A stretch of DNA of 64,000 bases from Perkinsus olseni (lineage: Eukaryota; Perkinsozoa; Perkinsida; Perkinsidae): the NCBI GenBank assembly GCA_013115135.1, contig JABANP010000080.1:1-64000 (forward strand). The letters are read 5' to 3'. The notes under the pieces were generated by a model that saw only the letters and a list, made by a program, of their open reading frames with translations, searched no databases and had not been told where the DNA came from. Shown here in pieces: positions 34,245 through 47,100 of this stretch (positions are counted from its first letter, which is position 1; every line of letters starts with the position of its first letter). Made by a program: the position numbers and the translations under genes.

Positions 34245-35913
34245 ATGAGGACCATCCTGCAGCTCCTGCCACTGTGCTCCCTGGGCGTGGCTACCTCTCA
34301 GGGAAAAGCCGAATTTGGCTCTTCGATCAGTAACCACCCACAGCTCTACAAGGCAATCAAAGACCCGTGGTTCATCAAAGAAGCACCGACGTGTTACACT
34401 GTGTGCCCCGGTGAAGCAAATTACACCTGGGACTGCTATTTCGGTTATCTTATGAACATTGGCGTGAGAACATTCGCGCTCGGAGGAGACGCCATCAGAG
34501 CAAGCCGAATTTCATCAGATTTCGGGTACCACGCCTCTTCAGATTGAAACGTTCCTTAATAACGAGCAATACATGAATTAGTCATCACGTCTTCCTGCTC
34601 TAAGGCTTCGACCGACTTCTTCTGCATCTTCCTCCATCCTCGCGGTCACCGTCCCAGTCGCCAGTCCTCCGACGCTTGCTCCAGCTGCTGCTATTTATGT
34701 ATTTTTTTATTTTTTTTCCACAGCAAATATTCAATGGTGGGCCTCGTACAAAACAGAGGCGGAAAACCAAAAGTTGTGCCTGTCCGGCACTACAACAAAC
34801 CCCTGCGAGCATCGAGATACTGCATGAGGGCCGAACAAAGTTGATTGAAGGACTTGCGTCGCCTCAAATCAACAACCAATTTATATAGATGGTGAGGGAC
34901 ACCACCCTTTACCCTCTTCCTAGCCTGCTCTAAGAGCGGACAAGAGAGGAGGTAGTGCCAAGAGGAGGTGCCACGCCTCTTGGAATAAGGGATAACCCCT
35001 TGGACCCTCTTGGATGGTGGCCGACTTGAGAGGATACGGCGAGGAAAGTTTCGGCAAGGCAGCCTTTCTCGAGAGCGCTGCCATGTTCACCAAGGACTTC
35101 CCTGTGGACGGCTTTCAGCTATTAACCGAAGGGTTCGCTTCGATTCCATTTCTTAAAGAAGTCTTCAAGGCTATCAAGGAACTGAGCCTCCTCTCTTCAC
35201 TATGGTAAGCCTTTGTTAGAGTTGTAACCTCCGCACTCGAGAATGATTCTTCTCGCCTCATTCTGATCGAGGTGCGCTTGCTTTTCGATGACGCATTGTA
35301 GGTTTTCAAGTCATGAGTGGCAGAAAGTTAATGATAACGGATTGGGAGAAGATAGCGGACACTTACTTGGTCACCATCGGACCGAGCTACTTTGAAGAGA
35401 TCTCGACTTTCAACACAGATCGTTTTGCTGAGGAGGTTATCAATAACGCCACGCGGGCAGGCGTTGATCTCAACACACTCGTCATGACCTTAAGTAGCGG
35501 ATTCTCACCAACTCCCTCTGAAACTACGCTTCCCGCCCTTCCTATCCGTTTAGGCCGTTCCATAATGGTTCAGTTTGGAAGCACCGACTCGTTCCTTTGC
35601 AGATAACTCTTCTCGCACGAGCTGATTACCCCAAACTCGGATATAGGATACTCAGACGCAATCTATGAGTGATATCCTATATCCGGTCATAGACTATGAC
35701 CTTGGTGCGGACCCCAAGGGGAACGGTTCGGTCATATTCGCAGAAGGGCGCGGCTTCTACTTCTTCTCCCAACGACGTGCCGTCAGCAAGATCGAGTTGG
35801 CTAAGAAGCACGGACTCCGCGGTATTGGACTGCTGGGGAGTGACGATTTGTTGGCAGACCTATACCCGTGGGATGAGCGATCTTTACTTTACGGCCTGGC
35901 AACAAACCTTTGA
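34245..35913 (+). CDS. Secreted GH18 chitinase-like protein with altered catalytic motif
   Basis: The first exon begins MRTILQLLPLCSLGVATSQG, a secretory leader, and continues with PTCYTVCPGEANYTWDCYFG. Later exons give ADLRGYGEESFGKAAFLESA followed by FPVDGFQLLTEGFAS. This lines up with the GH18 strand-4 motif DGxDxDxE, but reads DGFQLLTE: the Glu proton donor is kept while the two inner Asp are Gln and Leu. The next exon (ITDWEKIADTYLVTIGPSYF) and the last (GRGFYFFSQRRAVSKIELAK then KHGLRGIGLLGSDDLLADLY) match the end of the GH18 barrel, where a strand leads into LGGVFxWxLxxDD. It is probably a chitinase-like lectin or an inactive enzyme acting outside the cell. Exon linkage between 34530 and 35010 is unclear; that stretch holds a T-rich tract and one possible Cys-containing exon (WWASYKTEAENQKLCLSG). 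Confidence 0.6.
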
Positions 35914-37427
35914 CCTATATGCCTGACGCCGCGGCGTCACGCCAGCCATGCCAGTCTACCTGTACTCGATTGCTCAGAGTTCTCAGAGTTACAAAGTGGA
36001 GAACGTTGTAGTTTGAGCGATTGCGAGGCTGGCGTACGGCGCCGTCCTTCGGTGGTGACCCGTCTTCATCACTTTCGTCATGAAAATTTCATACTGCCTC
36101 TCTTGATGACGCATCCGTCCTGACGAAGGCAGGCGAGCTTAGTAGATGGTAAAACTATTTCTCTCACTCGTAAAAAACCTGCTCTGTCAAGTCTGAGGGT
36201 TGAGTTTAAACAGTAGACTCCGATGTCGACTGACAGCTGCCTTTCCTTCCGGCGCACCGCAGAGGCTCTGCATAATCCAGACTGAAGAAACCCGGGCGGA
36301 ATTCTCCTGAAGAAATAAATTTGGTACCGGCAAAGCCACCGTGAGAGCACTGGAGGGGTCTATGCCAAGATAGTATGACAATCACTCAATAGTCACTCAT
36401 AAGTTATGAGTCATAACAAGTGATGATTACGTTTTACGGACTGTAGAAGATACAGGAAAACACCTCAGTTTCTCCCCGTTGGTAGAGAGTCTCTCCACCT
36501 TCAGAACTCCAAGCAATACATTTTACTGAGTCCAACCAGTCTCATTCAAGACTTCTTCACATTCTTCATGAAGCCCCATGCAAACAGGGTGGATCTGAGC
36601 TCGAAGCCCCCGACCTACTCCCAGCCGATAAGTCGATCGTACTCAGTCTAAGAGCGTTTGGCACGGGTTCCCCCCCTGAAGGAAACTGAGGAATAGTAGC
36701 TAAATTGGCTTTTAAGCATCGGGATGTTTTTTCTCCCGCGCGGAAAGTTACGGAGCCTAGCGGGGAAACGGGCAACTTGTCGCGAGACCTACACCAGCGA
36801 GCGAGGACTTTTGCTTACTGGTTGTGCGGAGAGCGGTTGTGGACAGTTCTCCGCACCGAGTTGAACTCGGTTCAAATCCGATGAGGATATGCGGAGAGCA
36901 GGGATTTCCAGTGCCCGTGATATCAGATAATGACAACGCGAGAAGAAGATTTAAGGAAGTTCGCCATTCTAAGGCAGTCTCAGCACTCGCCTCACGTTCT
37001 TGATAAGAACTTCTTGTCGCTCAAGGTACTTTGATAATATCAAAGTATTGAGAGAGAAGAAGTGGGTCCCTCAAGGACTCAGCACAACACTGGCCATATC
37101 AAGTCCGGACAGGGGAGAAAACAGAGGCCGGGTACATACAAACTCATCACAGGGAAGTTATTTTCGTCGAAGAATGGAGACTTTTGGTTGTCTTCCTTGT
37201 GAATTTTTATCTTTCTTTGAATCTTCGCCATTCCGTTTCGATTTACCCGGCTATCACCACCACCACCACCCGGAAAACTTTTCGAGTGTTCCAACTGGGC
37301 GCGCTGCTGATAATTTGGCCACTATTCCAAATTGGAATTTCGAATCGACATCGCCCCTGAGTAGCTCCAAAAGTGTCATTTCCGGGTTGGTAGTCTAGTT
37401 GCAGGAAGTCTTGTGCGGCCCTTAACA
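35914..37427. other. Intergenic region with nested inverted repeats
   Basis: About 1.5 kb without a recognisable gene. Short open stretches on both strands look random. The main feature is a pair of adjoining inverted repeats at 36825-36871, listed separately. A (CAC)n-rich tract lies near 37254-37270. Confidence 0.4.
36825..36871. repeat. Adjoining inverted repeats
   Basis: TGCGGAGA (36825-36832) pairs with TCTCCGCA (36848-36855). Directly after it ACCGAGTT (36855-36862) pairs with AACTCGGT (36864-36871) around a single base. A third TGCGGAGA follows at 36890-36897. The segment then reads GGTTCAAATCC, the T-arm sequence of many tRNAs, but no cloverleaf can be folded, so I call it only a structured repeat. 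Confidence 0.5.
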
Positions 37428-39699
37428 ATGAAAGCATCTCTTCTTCTGTATTGTTCCCTTGCGGGCACAGTGTATGCAACCGCCGACAGCGAAATGCGGG
37501 CCGACTCGCCATATGTTAAACCTTCGAGCCTCCCCGCGGGGAAGTACAGCGCGGTTATACAGGATGGGAACGTCATATGCCCCGAGCTTCCCAGGCTTAC
37601 TGCCTTCGACATGGTGGTTACCGACGGTTTGCATGGCCAGGTAGCCAAATTCCACGCGGAAGGCTTGCATGACGAACTTTCAAGCAACAGAACACCGTGG
37701 GCAATTGATAGTCGCGGAGAGGTTCGATTGGCATGGTACGAGCCCCGCACCGTGCGTTCTTTGAGACGATTCGGGTCCTTGTCAATCCGAAGGCAACCCA
37801 AGTGCTTTCATGGCTCCTCTGGAACCACTACTCTACTCCATCAATTTAGTAATAAACTCTTTAGTGGGCTCAGGCTTTACTTGCAGACTCCGTCATCGGC
37901 GAAATCTCCGAGGAACATCATCGTTTGCGATACTGAGCTAGGGATTATTGTTGGTATTAAAGGAAATGTACTGAAACAGTGGAACTTCACTGAATACGGT
38001 ATTCTGCTGGAGCGACAACAATCGGCGGATATGGCGGCCGTGTCTGGGGCATCAGGGGCGACCAAGAGCACGGACGATCACATCCATACTATACTCTTCG
38101 ATGAAGCCGAAGATCGAATCAGGAGGGATGGTGGTAGGGAACGTGTACAGGCGGTTAGCCTCCCAGCTGAGACGTACACGGCGATTGAAGTACACGGGAG
38201 TATCGTGAGCCCCCCACTCCCCGACCTGACGGACTTCAAGATGCTGATCAGTATGGATGGCGATGGTGCGGTAGCTAGTTTCACTGCTCGCGGCTTAGAC
38301 TCTGCGTCACCGGACGGCCAGTGGTCTATTAGTAGTCACGAGGTGGACTTAGTCTGGTATGGCGGTGATTCTGTCCGCTCCTTGCAAAAGTGTGGCTTGA
38401 TCGAAGTCGGTAGGCCCCCAAGATGCTTACACCCGCAACGTAAGAAAGCAGTAAACCACTTCGTCGAAGACTTGACCATGTTTCTGAGCAAGGGTAGACC
38501 ACTACCAAGTAAATCGTCCATGCAGCTCATCATTTGCGTAAGATACGACGGCTTCATTGTTGGTATGGGAAAGAATGGACCCAGGGGTTGGCAATCTCCT
38601 GATTACGGCTTCCTATTGTCTCCTAACCCTATGCCGCCGCCATCATGGTATGATCAACGAGGTGTGGTAGAGCCTTCGAAAGGGGCTATTCCAGTGAGTA
38701 GAAGGAAGCGTTCTGCCCCCCCAACGGCACCATCAAGTAAACGGCTCAAGAAAGATGAGACGACCATCAGCGAGGAGCTTGAAGGAAAATCCCACTGACG
38801 TTGGGATGTCCAATATAGCACGACCTGAACAAGTTTCACGCTCTCCTGGAGGTTTCTCCATTTTGCCAATAAAGCCACCGGACGTCGCGCATTCACCGTT
38901 TCCTCAAGTGGGAGCCATGACAGAAGGCGTACATGAAAATGATGATATGGGAGAGGACAAAGGAGTGTCTAATCCGTCTGTAGTTTATGAAGTGATCGCA
39001 AAAGAGACTGATGATGATCATGGTGACGACGGTAGCCCCGAAAGTAGCGACAAAGAGTATTCGAGCTCAAACGAGGATTTGCTGGAATCTTTATTTGACC
39101 CACCAGGAGCTGTCTTCGCGTCATTCCCTGATCAAATAATGGACTTGGCACCAGGCTTTGATGGGCATCGTCGCGAGTCAGGCGGTAGGCGGTCTACATC
39201 TGGTTTGGACGAGCATCAACTCCCTGGAGTGTTCGGCATCGAAGCTCATCAGACTACAGGCCCTAATGTGCCTTCAGTCGGCTCACGACCACCCGCCGCC
39301 AACTCGCCGCTTCCATTAGACCCTACAAGAGTTGCTGAGAGGTATCCTTATGAGGGGGATGATAGGTCATCTCTATCAACTGAGATACGCGATGGTGCTT
39401 ATGAGACAGACGCCACTGGACTCGACAGCGTGAAGGAAGTCGCCATGTCCGTCGAAACTGAGCCGGATCCCGATCGTCTTTGGGTAAAGCTGGTCTTCAA
39501 CCTGTGTAATTATGAGGAGCCACTGTACTTCCACGACGCGGTGGCGGTGCCGGACGACGACGGCTGCTTTCAACTCGATCTCCCTGGCGACGTCCATTCA
39601 CTCGACATCCCCATCCTCCAAGCATGTATCAGAGCCCGGTCTATTCCGCCAACATCTTTCCGTATTTGTGGTACCGCAGGGGTAGCGATTGTTATTTGA
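37428..39699 (+). CDS. Secreted protein with internal duplication and NLS-like basic patch
   Basis: The gene is intron-free as read. It starts MKASLLLYCSLAGTVYATA, a secretory leader (an in-frame Met five codons upstream weakens the leader). Two copies of a domain of about 165 residues follow. Copy 1 starts SLPAGKYSAVIQDG and ends WNFTEYGILL; copy 2 starts SLPAETYTAIEVHG and ends WQSPDYGFLL. Shared lines include (L)xWYxxxxVRSLxxxG, CxH and (N/Q)xIIVCxxxxGxIVG. Then comes a basic cluster RRKRSAPPTAPSSKRLKKDE, which fits a bipartite nuclear localisation signal. The frame stops at 38798, but an open frame shifted by one base continues to 39699 with an acidic Ser-rich region and a folded-looking end (LWVKLVFNLCNYEEPLYF). 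Removing one A from the run at 38786-38789 joins them into about 757 residues. No known family; it may be a lineage-specific secreted effector or surface protein. Confidence 0.65.
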
Positions 39700-40945
39700 A
39701 GTTCAACAGAATAGATCCTATTGGACAGGCTGGAGGTCTCACTATGTCCACCGTTAAGATACAACTACACAGAGTCTCGTATAGCTGAGGTAGGCCCATA
39801 ATATGTTAGGCTATGCAACCACTACATGATGTTACGCTGTTGGTGTCAGATGACTGTGATGTGTTCAGTGCGAAGCCTCTATCGGGGTTCTCTCTGCCTC
39901 GGCGTTCCCCCTCTTCTGGCTCGAATCTGAATGAACATTCCTCAATACGGCCACGTGCCAGTTACGATGGAGGGAACAGTTAACCTTTTAGGGACCCCTC
40001 AAGACCGTGTGAGTCTCACACTCTGAGAGCCGTAGCCCTGCGCCGAAGAACAGCTCCATGGGTGCTCTCCAACCACAGCTACCACGTCCTCCCTCTGTGG
40101 TCGCTGTCGCCCTTCCGTGTATGATTTGATATCTCGGTAGTACCGAATTATTTCGTACCAAACTGGAAGCCTCGAGGCGGCAATTGCCTCTTGAAATTTT
40201 CAAGCCAAACAGCAGCTTCCTTTTGAAGGAAGTCGTGCAACCAGTAGGGACTTTTCGAGTCCAAGAACAGCGGAGGATTATCGATAACGGCTCCCAGACG
40301 GCGTCGAAGCAGTCATTTTGTTGGACAGTATTTGCGACCAGCTATTATTTAACAAGACAGCTAAGGTAACGAAGACCTGTCTCAGGTTGGGACTCCCAAG
40401 CGATTCTGCGGTCGCCGCAAAACGTTACCCCTATCATCAAACGAGTAAAGCACATTGTTCTTATCGTACCGGTACTTTACATTCCTGGGGAGAGTTCTCA
40501 ATTAGAAGTGATAATAATCCATCATCAGTGGGATTTCTAAGATTTCGTGACAACATGCATATTACTTCATAATCTCAAAAGACGCTGAAAATCAGTAACG
40601 CTCGGAAATCAAGCCATCGCTGAGGTCCGATCAGGATCAGATCGTCCGATCAAGCCCAAATCAGTGAGGATGAATCAGAAAATCGTTTCTCTGCTTCTTG
40701 TAGCAGGTTTTCCTTGGTTTACGGAATGGCGTCAAGCTCGGCGTGTATCGGCAAATGACGGTCTCGAACTCAGTAATATAGATAGGCGTCCAGCAACTTG
40801 TAATCCGTGAGAGATTGTGAGCGACAAGGCGGATGTCTTTCTTGGATGACGATTGTTATTATTCTGAGAAATAATTTCTGACCCTCCTCCTCATTGGTTT
40901 ACTTGCACTCGCACGATCATTGACTCAAAGGAGCATGCTGCAAAA
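39700..40945. other. Intergenic region, nothing recognised
   Basis: Short random open stretches only. It lies between the 3' ends of the convergent secreted-protein gene and the CEP164-like gene, so it should hold both terminators, but no motif is evident. Confidence 0.4.
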
Positions 40946-43160
40946 TCACACAACAGCCGCAATTCCCTGTGACGAAGATTCATCATCATCATCATCACTA
41001 TCATCATCGTCATTGGTTTCATCATCATCGCCTTTGCCAGGGGCGCTGGTGTCCACAGGGGATCGTCGCATCTTCTCCCCGGTGGAGAAGTTGTAGTAAT
41101 ACATTATACCGGTGGAGTCGTAGAAGGGATGCCAGTGAGAGCCTGATGAGAAATACTCCACTCACAAAGGCGCGAGAACGGCGGCACTGCCGCCGCGGCA
41201 GTAACGTCGTACCCAATATTGAAGATGTCAGTAAATCTTCTTCATCATCATCAGATCGAGACGTATCCATAAGGAGAACGCCTTTACCGTCTCGATCAGT
41301 ATTATCGACGCTTCGCTTCGATCGACGAATACCCAACGTGCCAGCGTTATACTGAATCACACGGAAGTGACGGACTGGCGGGGAGGAAGGATCTCCTCAC
41401 TTGTCGTTCAGCTAGAGCGCCCGGTTTCAGTGAGTTCAACATCACCCTGAGAAGCTTTCCCCAGAACGTCGGCCTTGAGTGAAACATAGTCTATCAATGT
41501 CGGTCGCATCTCTTTCTCGAGCGCAGAGAGGGTCTGCGTTTAAGGGGACGATCTAGTCGGAAGGAGCACGGCTGAGAAGGCTGCTCACATGAATGTGCTT
41601 CATGGCGTAACAGTCGTGACAGAATGATTTGCTGGTAACTTGGCATCTGAAGGAAAGTAAGGAGAAAAAGTCTTCTACCGGCATTCGAAGGAGTGTCTTA
41701 CCGCAGCCTGGCCGGCATGGATTCACAAAGGCTGCAACGAACGAGTTTGAACACTGCATGCCGACTACGGTGTCCCTTCCGATGCAGCTTGTTGAAGCAA
41801 TCAAGGCAGGTATGGTCTCGACACTCGAGGCAGTACCTATGCGAAGCTTGCTGCGGGAATGCCGATCGAACGACAGGAGCTTACGATAACGCAGGTTTAT
41901 CAGGACACTCAACGCAGGCCACTTCACCATTCGCCAACGCTGGTATGTCTATATTGTGATTTCGGCCACCGCTGAGGGCCTGATCTCAATGATGTTGCTG
42001 CATCTGCTGATCTTAGAGTTTCCCTACGTCTTCCCAATTATCCTTGAGAACCTCCCAGCGCTCAGTCTCGGTGGAAAGAGTGTCGACACAGATGATGACC
42101 CTGCGAGACCACTTCCCCCGCGGAAAGATGAAGCAGTTCTTCCACATACTGTGATTTGGATATATCGTTCCTTTGTTGGTATTCTTCAGCGAAGATCTTG
42201 AGGAATCTTTTGAGGACCCTCACCTGTGCGAGACACCTTGCTTGGACGACCTGGATGGAGACGTTGTGCTTACGAGATGCCCTTCCTTTGAAAGGTCGAC
42301 GCCGAAAATAGTCCCCAGTTTCCGCAATTGCGAAGGGCTGATGAGCGGCTCTGCTTCTGCTCCTGGATGCGAGTGGATGAACTCGTAGCTCCACAAGAGG
42401 CGGTGAACCCGAATTTTCAAGATCTGGGGAGGCACAGGTTCGATCCTCACGCCCCGCATCATGCCCTACATCCTCGAGGTCCTCAGCCGACTTGCAATAG
42501 GACAAGAGTTGTCGAAAATAGTCATGCATTGGGTGCTGCCAAGTAGTGACCTGAACGGCAGCTTACTTTTATACGATGGGAAGCCAACCATCTCGGTACC
42601 CTCGTCTCGGGGTTTGTGAAGCAAACGATGCTGCCGATTCCTTTATAGCTGGTCCATGGTGTTGGCAGCTCCGCTTCGGCGAAGGCCTCTATCACCCACC
42701 TGAGGACGCGGCAGTAGCATGGTGATGATCGGACCTTGAACTCTACTTGTGGTCAGCATCAGCCAGAGGGTCCATGCAGAGGTAGCGCATCCACTCCTCT
42801 TCACCTGGCAGAGGTCGAGCTCAAAAAGGGGAGTGCAAGAGCAACACTCACTAGGGGTGTCTCCGGTGGTGCAGTGAAGGACAACCTGATTTTGTAAGCG
42901 TCGAAGTGCCTTCTGTGTTACTGGGTCGTCAATTCCGAACAGAACGAAAGGATCGGCGTCGAGGTACTCAAGCTCAGCCAAGGATACCAAACCTTTCTTT
43001 TCCAAGTATCTTAGAGCAGCACGAAGGACGCTCGAGTCCGCCTGTATGTGTGATTCACCCACCCGACGACCCTCATCCACGTCTCGTCGAGAGAAGGACT
43101 AAACTCTGCTATGACATTCTCCAGACTCTGCCAACTCACTGAGTATCTGTTGTGCATCAT
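40946..43160 (-). CDS. CEP164-like protein with two WW-type and B-box zinc-finger domains
   Basis: The minus strand gives, in order: a helical N-terminus (VLRAALRYLEKKGLVSLAEL), then EEEWMRYLCMDPLADADHK and a WW-like domain LPTPWTSYKGIGSIVCFTNP, then HPMHDYFRQLLSYCKS and a helical stretch. Next come B-box type zinc-binding lines (YCLECRDHTCLDCFNKLHRK with HRSRH, and later CSLCESMPARLRC and SFCHDCYAMKHIH). Last is a second WW-like domain (HWHPFYDSTGIMYYYNFSTG) and an Asp/Ser-rich acidic tail ending at 40946. The pairing of E-x-YL-x-x-D-P with the WW and NFSTGE resembles CEP164, a distal-appendage protein of basal bodies. The second WW lacks the final Trp (KMRRSP), so ligand binding may differ. 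Introns are short; the start near 43160 is approximate. Confidence 0.6.
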
Positions 43161-44102
43161 GTCGAGCGTTCTTTGCTACTATCGCGCGCTCCTACTCGGG
43201 GCGTGTCACTTTGCGGCCTTCCCTTACTGTGAGGTAAAGGTTGGAGCCGGATTCAGTAGGAAGAATCGACCGGAACCCCACCGGTATGTGGCCTTCAGTG
43301 ACTTCACCGTCGGCAGCGCGATGCCGGAATTGAAACCTGACTTCACGTATGCTGGGCCCTGGCAGCGGCTTTCTCGTTTTTTCTACGGTGTTTGCTCATC
43401 GCCCGTCCCTTTGGAGTCGACTATGTTACCGAATAGTTGAACTCGGTGCCTCTTCTTCATCTGCGAGGACCATTTCACCCCTCCCAAACAGTCCCGGAGG
43501 CTCACCTTGTCTCGACGATGGTAGCGCGCGAGATATGGAGTTGCGCCGATGTAAGAAATGCGTAAAAACGTCACAAATGTGTAAATTACTCCGGAGAAAT
43601 CGCTTGATTTCCGCAACCCAATGCACTAGTGTATAATCGTTTTTAGATATTCTTGTGGCGCTGACTATTGAACTTCTGGTTTTCAATTCGATGCTCCATC
43701 TGATGTTCATCACAACGGCATTGGCAAACATAACAATAGTCGATAGAAAAATGAAAATCTAATTTCGGAAATTTCGTCTATCATCAATTTTTCGCCATCC
43801 TCTATGAGAAAACAGTGCCACATTTACACGATGAGACCAGGATGATGATTGAGGTATAAAGGACGCCGTGGGAGGTAGTCCCCACCTCCAGTACGCAGCC
43901 ACGCTCGGGCCAGTCAAGTGTATGGAAGCATAGGGTAGTGTAGCCAGCATGGGTGCAAGCAGGCCCGGGGTAAGGCAGAGAGAGCATTCTTATACACGTC
44001 TTTTGGTATTCTTGTAGCAGCACTGCGTGACAGAAGTATCGCATCAGTTTTTTCTCGCGTCCTGAGCCGGCGGTTGACCATTTTTATCAACCCCTTATCG
44101 TC
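43161..44102. other. Divergent intergenic region upstream of coatomer beta' and the CEP164-like gene
   Basis: Roughly 0.9 kb between two divergently transcribed genes, presumably holding both promoters. Open stretches on either strand (for example plus 43111-43440) lack recognisable features. AT content rises near 43560-43800. Confidence 0.4.
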
Positions 44103-47100
44103 ATGCCGCTGCGTTTGGATATCAAAAAGAAGATGAACGCTCGGTCGGATCGAGTCAAGTCGGTGGACTTCCATCCAAGCCCTGATCTCCCCTGGGTACT
44201 ACCATAGCAAGGCTGACCAGGGATCTCTACGGTACCCCATCGTCAGGTACTCAGCGCCATGTACTCTGGCAATCTGTTCATATGGGACTACAAGACTCAG
44301 GCCTTGGTGAAGCAGGTTGAAGTGTCAGCACCTTTGCCGGTGAGGAATCGATCCGAGAGTTGCGGTTTTTATGGTATGGCTGATGGTAATGTAGGTGCGG
44401 TGTGCCAAGTTCATCCCGAGGAAGCAGTGGATAATAGCGGGATCTGATGATATGAATCTTCGAGTGTACAACCAGAATACACTGGAGAAAATAAAGGTTA
44501 GTTTTTACCTTTCGGGACTCTTCCTGGCGATAGGAGGATATCTTTTTAGACCATCGAAGCCCATGGTGACTACATCCGATACATCGCCGTCCATTCCACC
44601 TTGCCCTATGTTCTCTCCTGTTCCGATGATATGACCATCAAGCTGTGGGACTGGGATAAGAACTGGGCTTGTGTTGCCACCTACGAGGTTGGTCAAGTCT
44701 CAACCCAAACGCGGTTCGTCATTCTACTGTTACTGTCAGGGACATGCTCACTATGTTATGATGGTGCAGTGGAATCCAAAGGATATGAATATCTTCGCCT
44801 CGGCTAGTTTGGATCGGTCCATCAAGGTAGTATCATGGTGGATTGTTGTATGAGTTCACGTTGTTGTGGTATTAGGTATGGGGTGTTACCAGTGGCTCTA
44901 CTACACCACATTTCTCTTTGACTGGACATACGAGAGGAGTCAACTGCATCGAGTACAGCCCTTCCAAGGATAAACCGTAATTAAAACCGATCACCGGGCG
45001 CGAGGCGAATCTGCGGCTAGTAGAGGTCTAACGGGTCTTCTGTGCATTAGGTATTTAGTGTCCGGTGGCGACGATAAGACCGTGCGTGTTTGGGACTATC
45101 AGACGAGGCAGTGTCTCCAGGTGGGCCTCGCCAGTATGGTTGATGGCTGCTGATCATCATCATCGCATCTTCAGGTCCTGAGCGGTCACACTGCCAATAT
45201 CTCGTCGGTTCTCTTCCATCCGACCCTACCGGTCATTCTCTCAGGCAGCGAGGATGGTACTTGCAGGATCTGGCACGCCACTACGTAAGCTGTGGCCCGA
45301 GTCCTCAGTCGGGAGGTGCTCGTGTGGCAGGTACCGTCTAGAGACGACACTCAATTACCTGCTGGAGAGGCTTTGGAGCATCGCCTGTCTCCCGGGCACT
45401 AATGATGTCGCCCTTGGGTTCGACGAAGGTAATAATGGTGAACTCCAGTGGGGTCCGGAAGGGGGTTTCCGCAGGTACTATGGTGATACAGCTGGGGCTC
45501 GGAGGAACCGGTAGTATCCATGCATGCTGGAGGCAAGATTGTATGGGCTAGAGGCAACGAGATACAGACCGCCAACCTTCGCCAAGTCGATGATCATGTT
45601 CTTGGTACTGCCATGTTGCTCTGAGGTAGAGCCTGGACGGCCTTGTGCAGATACTCTGGGAGATGGCGAGATGGTCCCGCTGTCGGTCAAAGACATGGGG
45701 TTCCACTGAGGTCTTCCCACAGACCATCTGTCATCACCCCAATGGCAGGCTGTTCGCTGTCTGTGGTGATGATGAGTGGATCGTCTTCACCGCGCAGGTA
45801 TACCGTAGCACCACTGGTCATCACGTCCTTTTGAATGGTGGCTTGGTCAGGCGCTGCGGAACAAGGCGTTTGGCAGTGGCTGCGAGTTTGTGTGGGCAGC
45901 CAGCGGTGCGGCCTCGGGCACTTATTACGCCACTCGAGAGGCCTCGGGAAGAATCACTATCTACAAAGACTTCGTCGAGGAGACCTCATTCAAGCCACCG
46001 TTCCCTGTTGATGAGATCTTCGGAGGTAACATGATGGAGGTCTCGGGTTCGACCCTCGCAGGTGTTGTTTTACTGCAGGTTATTTGCTCTGTGTGAAGAC
46101 CTCTGACTTCGTATGCTTCTATGATTGGAGCAGCAGTAGACTCATCAGAAGAATCGACGTCGTACCCACCGCCGTCATCTGGAGCGACTCCGGTGACTTC
46201 GTGGTTTTGGCTACTGAGGAGGACGGAGCCTTCGTAATTGCCTTCATCACCCTCGTGGACGTGATTCCGATTTGCTCAGGTCCTGCGCTATGACAAGGAT
46301 TCGGTGGTAGCAGCCATAGCGGGAGGAGCTGACCTTGACGATGAGGGCCTGGAGATAGCCTTCGACCCCACCTACGAGGTGGGTCGCTGGACGACAGCTG
46401 ACGATGATTGTGGAATTGTTAGTTACCTAACGAGAAGGTTATGTCGGGCACTTGGTGTGGCGATGACTCCTTCGTCTACATATCGTCCAACCAGAAGCTG
46501 TGCTGTCTGATCGCTGGCCAGACTGAGGTCATCGCCCACACTGACAGGTGAGGGGATCGACAAGGGAGAGGTTTGGAGAGAGAGGGTGATGGTGGTCATC
46601 AGGCCGTTGTATGTGTTGGGATACATGCCGGAACATGGCAAGGTCTACTGCATGGACAGGGACTATAATGTCATCTCTTACGGGTAGGTATAGTCTACAT
46701 GTGAGCAAGTTTTCATACCACTCCTTTGGTTAATCCTGAGAGAGATCGACACCGTCGTCATTCAGGTTGAGCTTGGCGTTGATCCAATACGAGAGTGCTG
46801 TGGTCAGACAGGACTTCGCAGCCGCGGAGCAATGTTTCGCAGGTGAGTCGAGTAACGACCTTACCGGCTATTCTAATGGTCGCTCTCTTCAGCCATCCCC
46901 GAGTCCCTCCACAACAAGGTGGCCCGCTTCCTCGAGGGTCAGGGTCATGTCAGAGAAGCGCTCGAGATCACCACCGATAAGGACCACAAGTAGGGCGGTC
47001 TATCGTCTCAGCCAGGAGTGATGATATGGACTGGCAGGTTGGACTTGGCACTCAATCTTGGCGACTTGCAGCTGGCTGGAGAAATAGTGGGCGAGCTCAC

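Noticed and set aside
40969..41040. CAT/TCA-rich simple repeat
   Set aside because: It is the coding strand complement of the Asp/Ser-rich tail of the CEP164-like protein, not an independent repeat.
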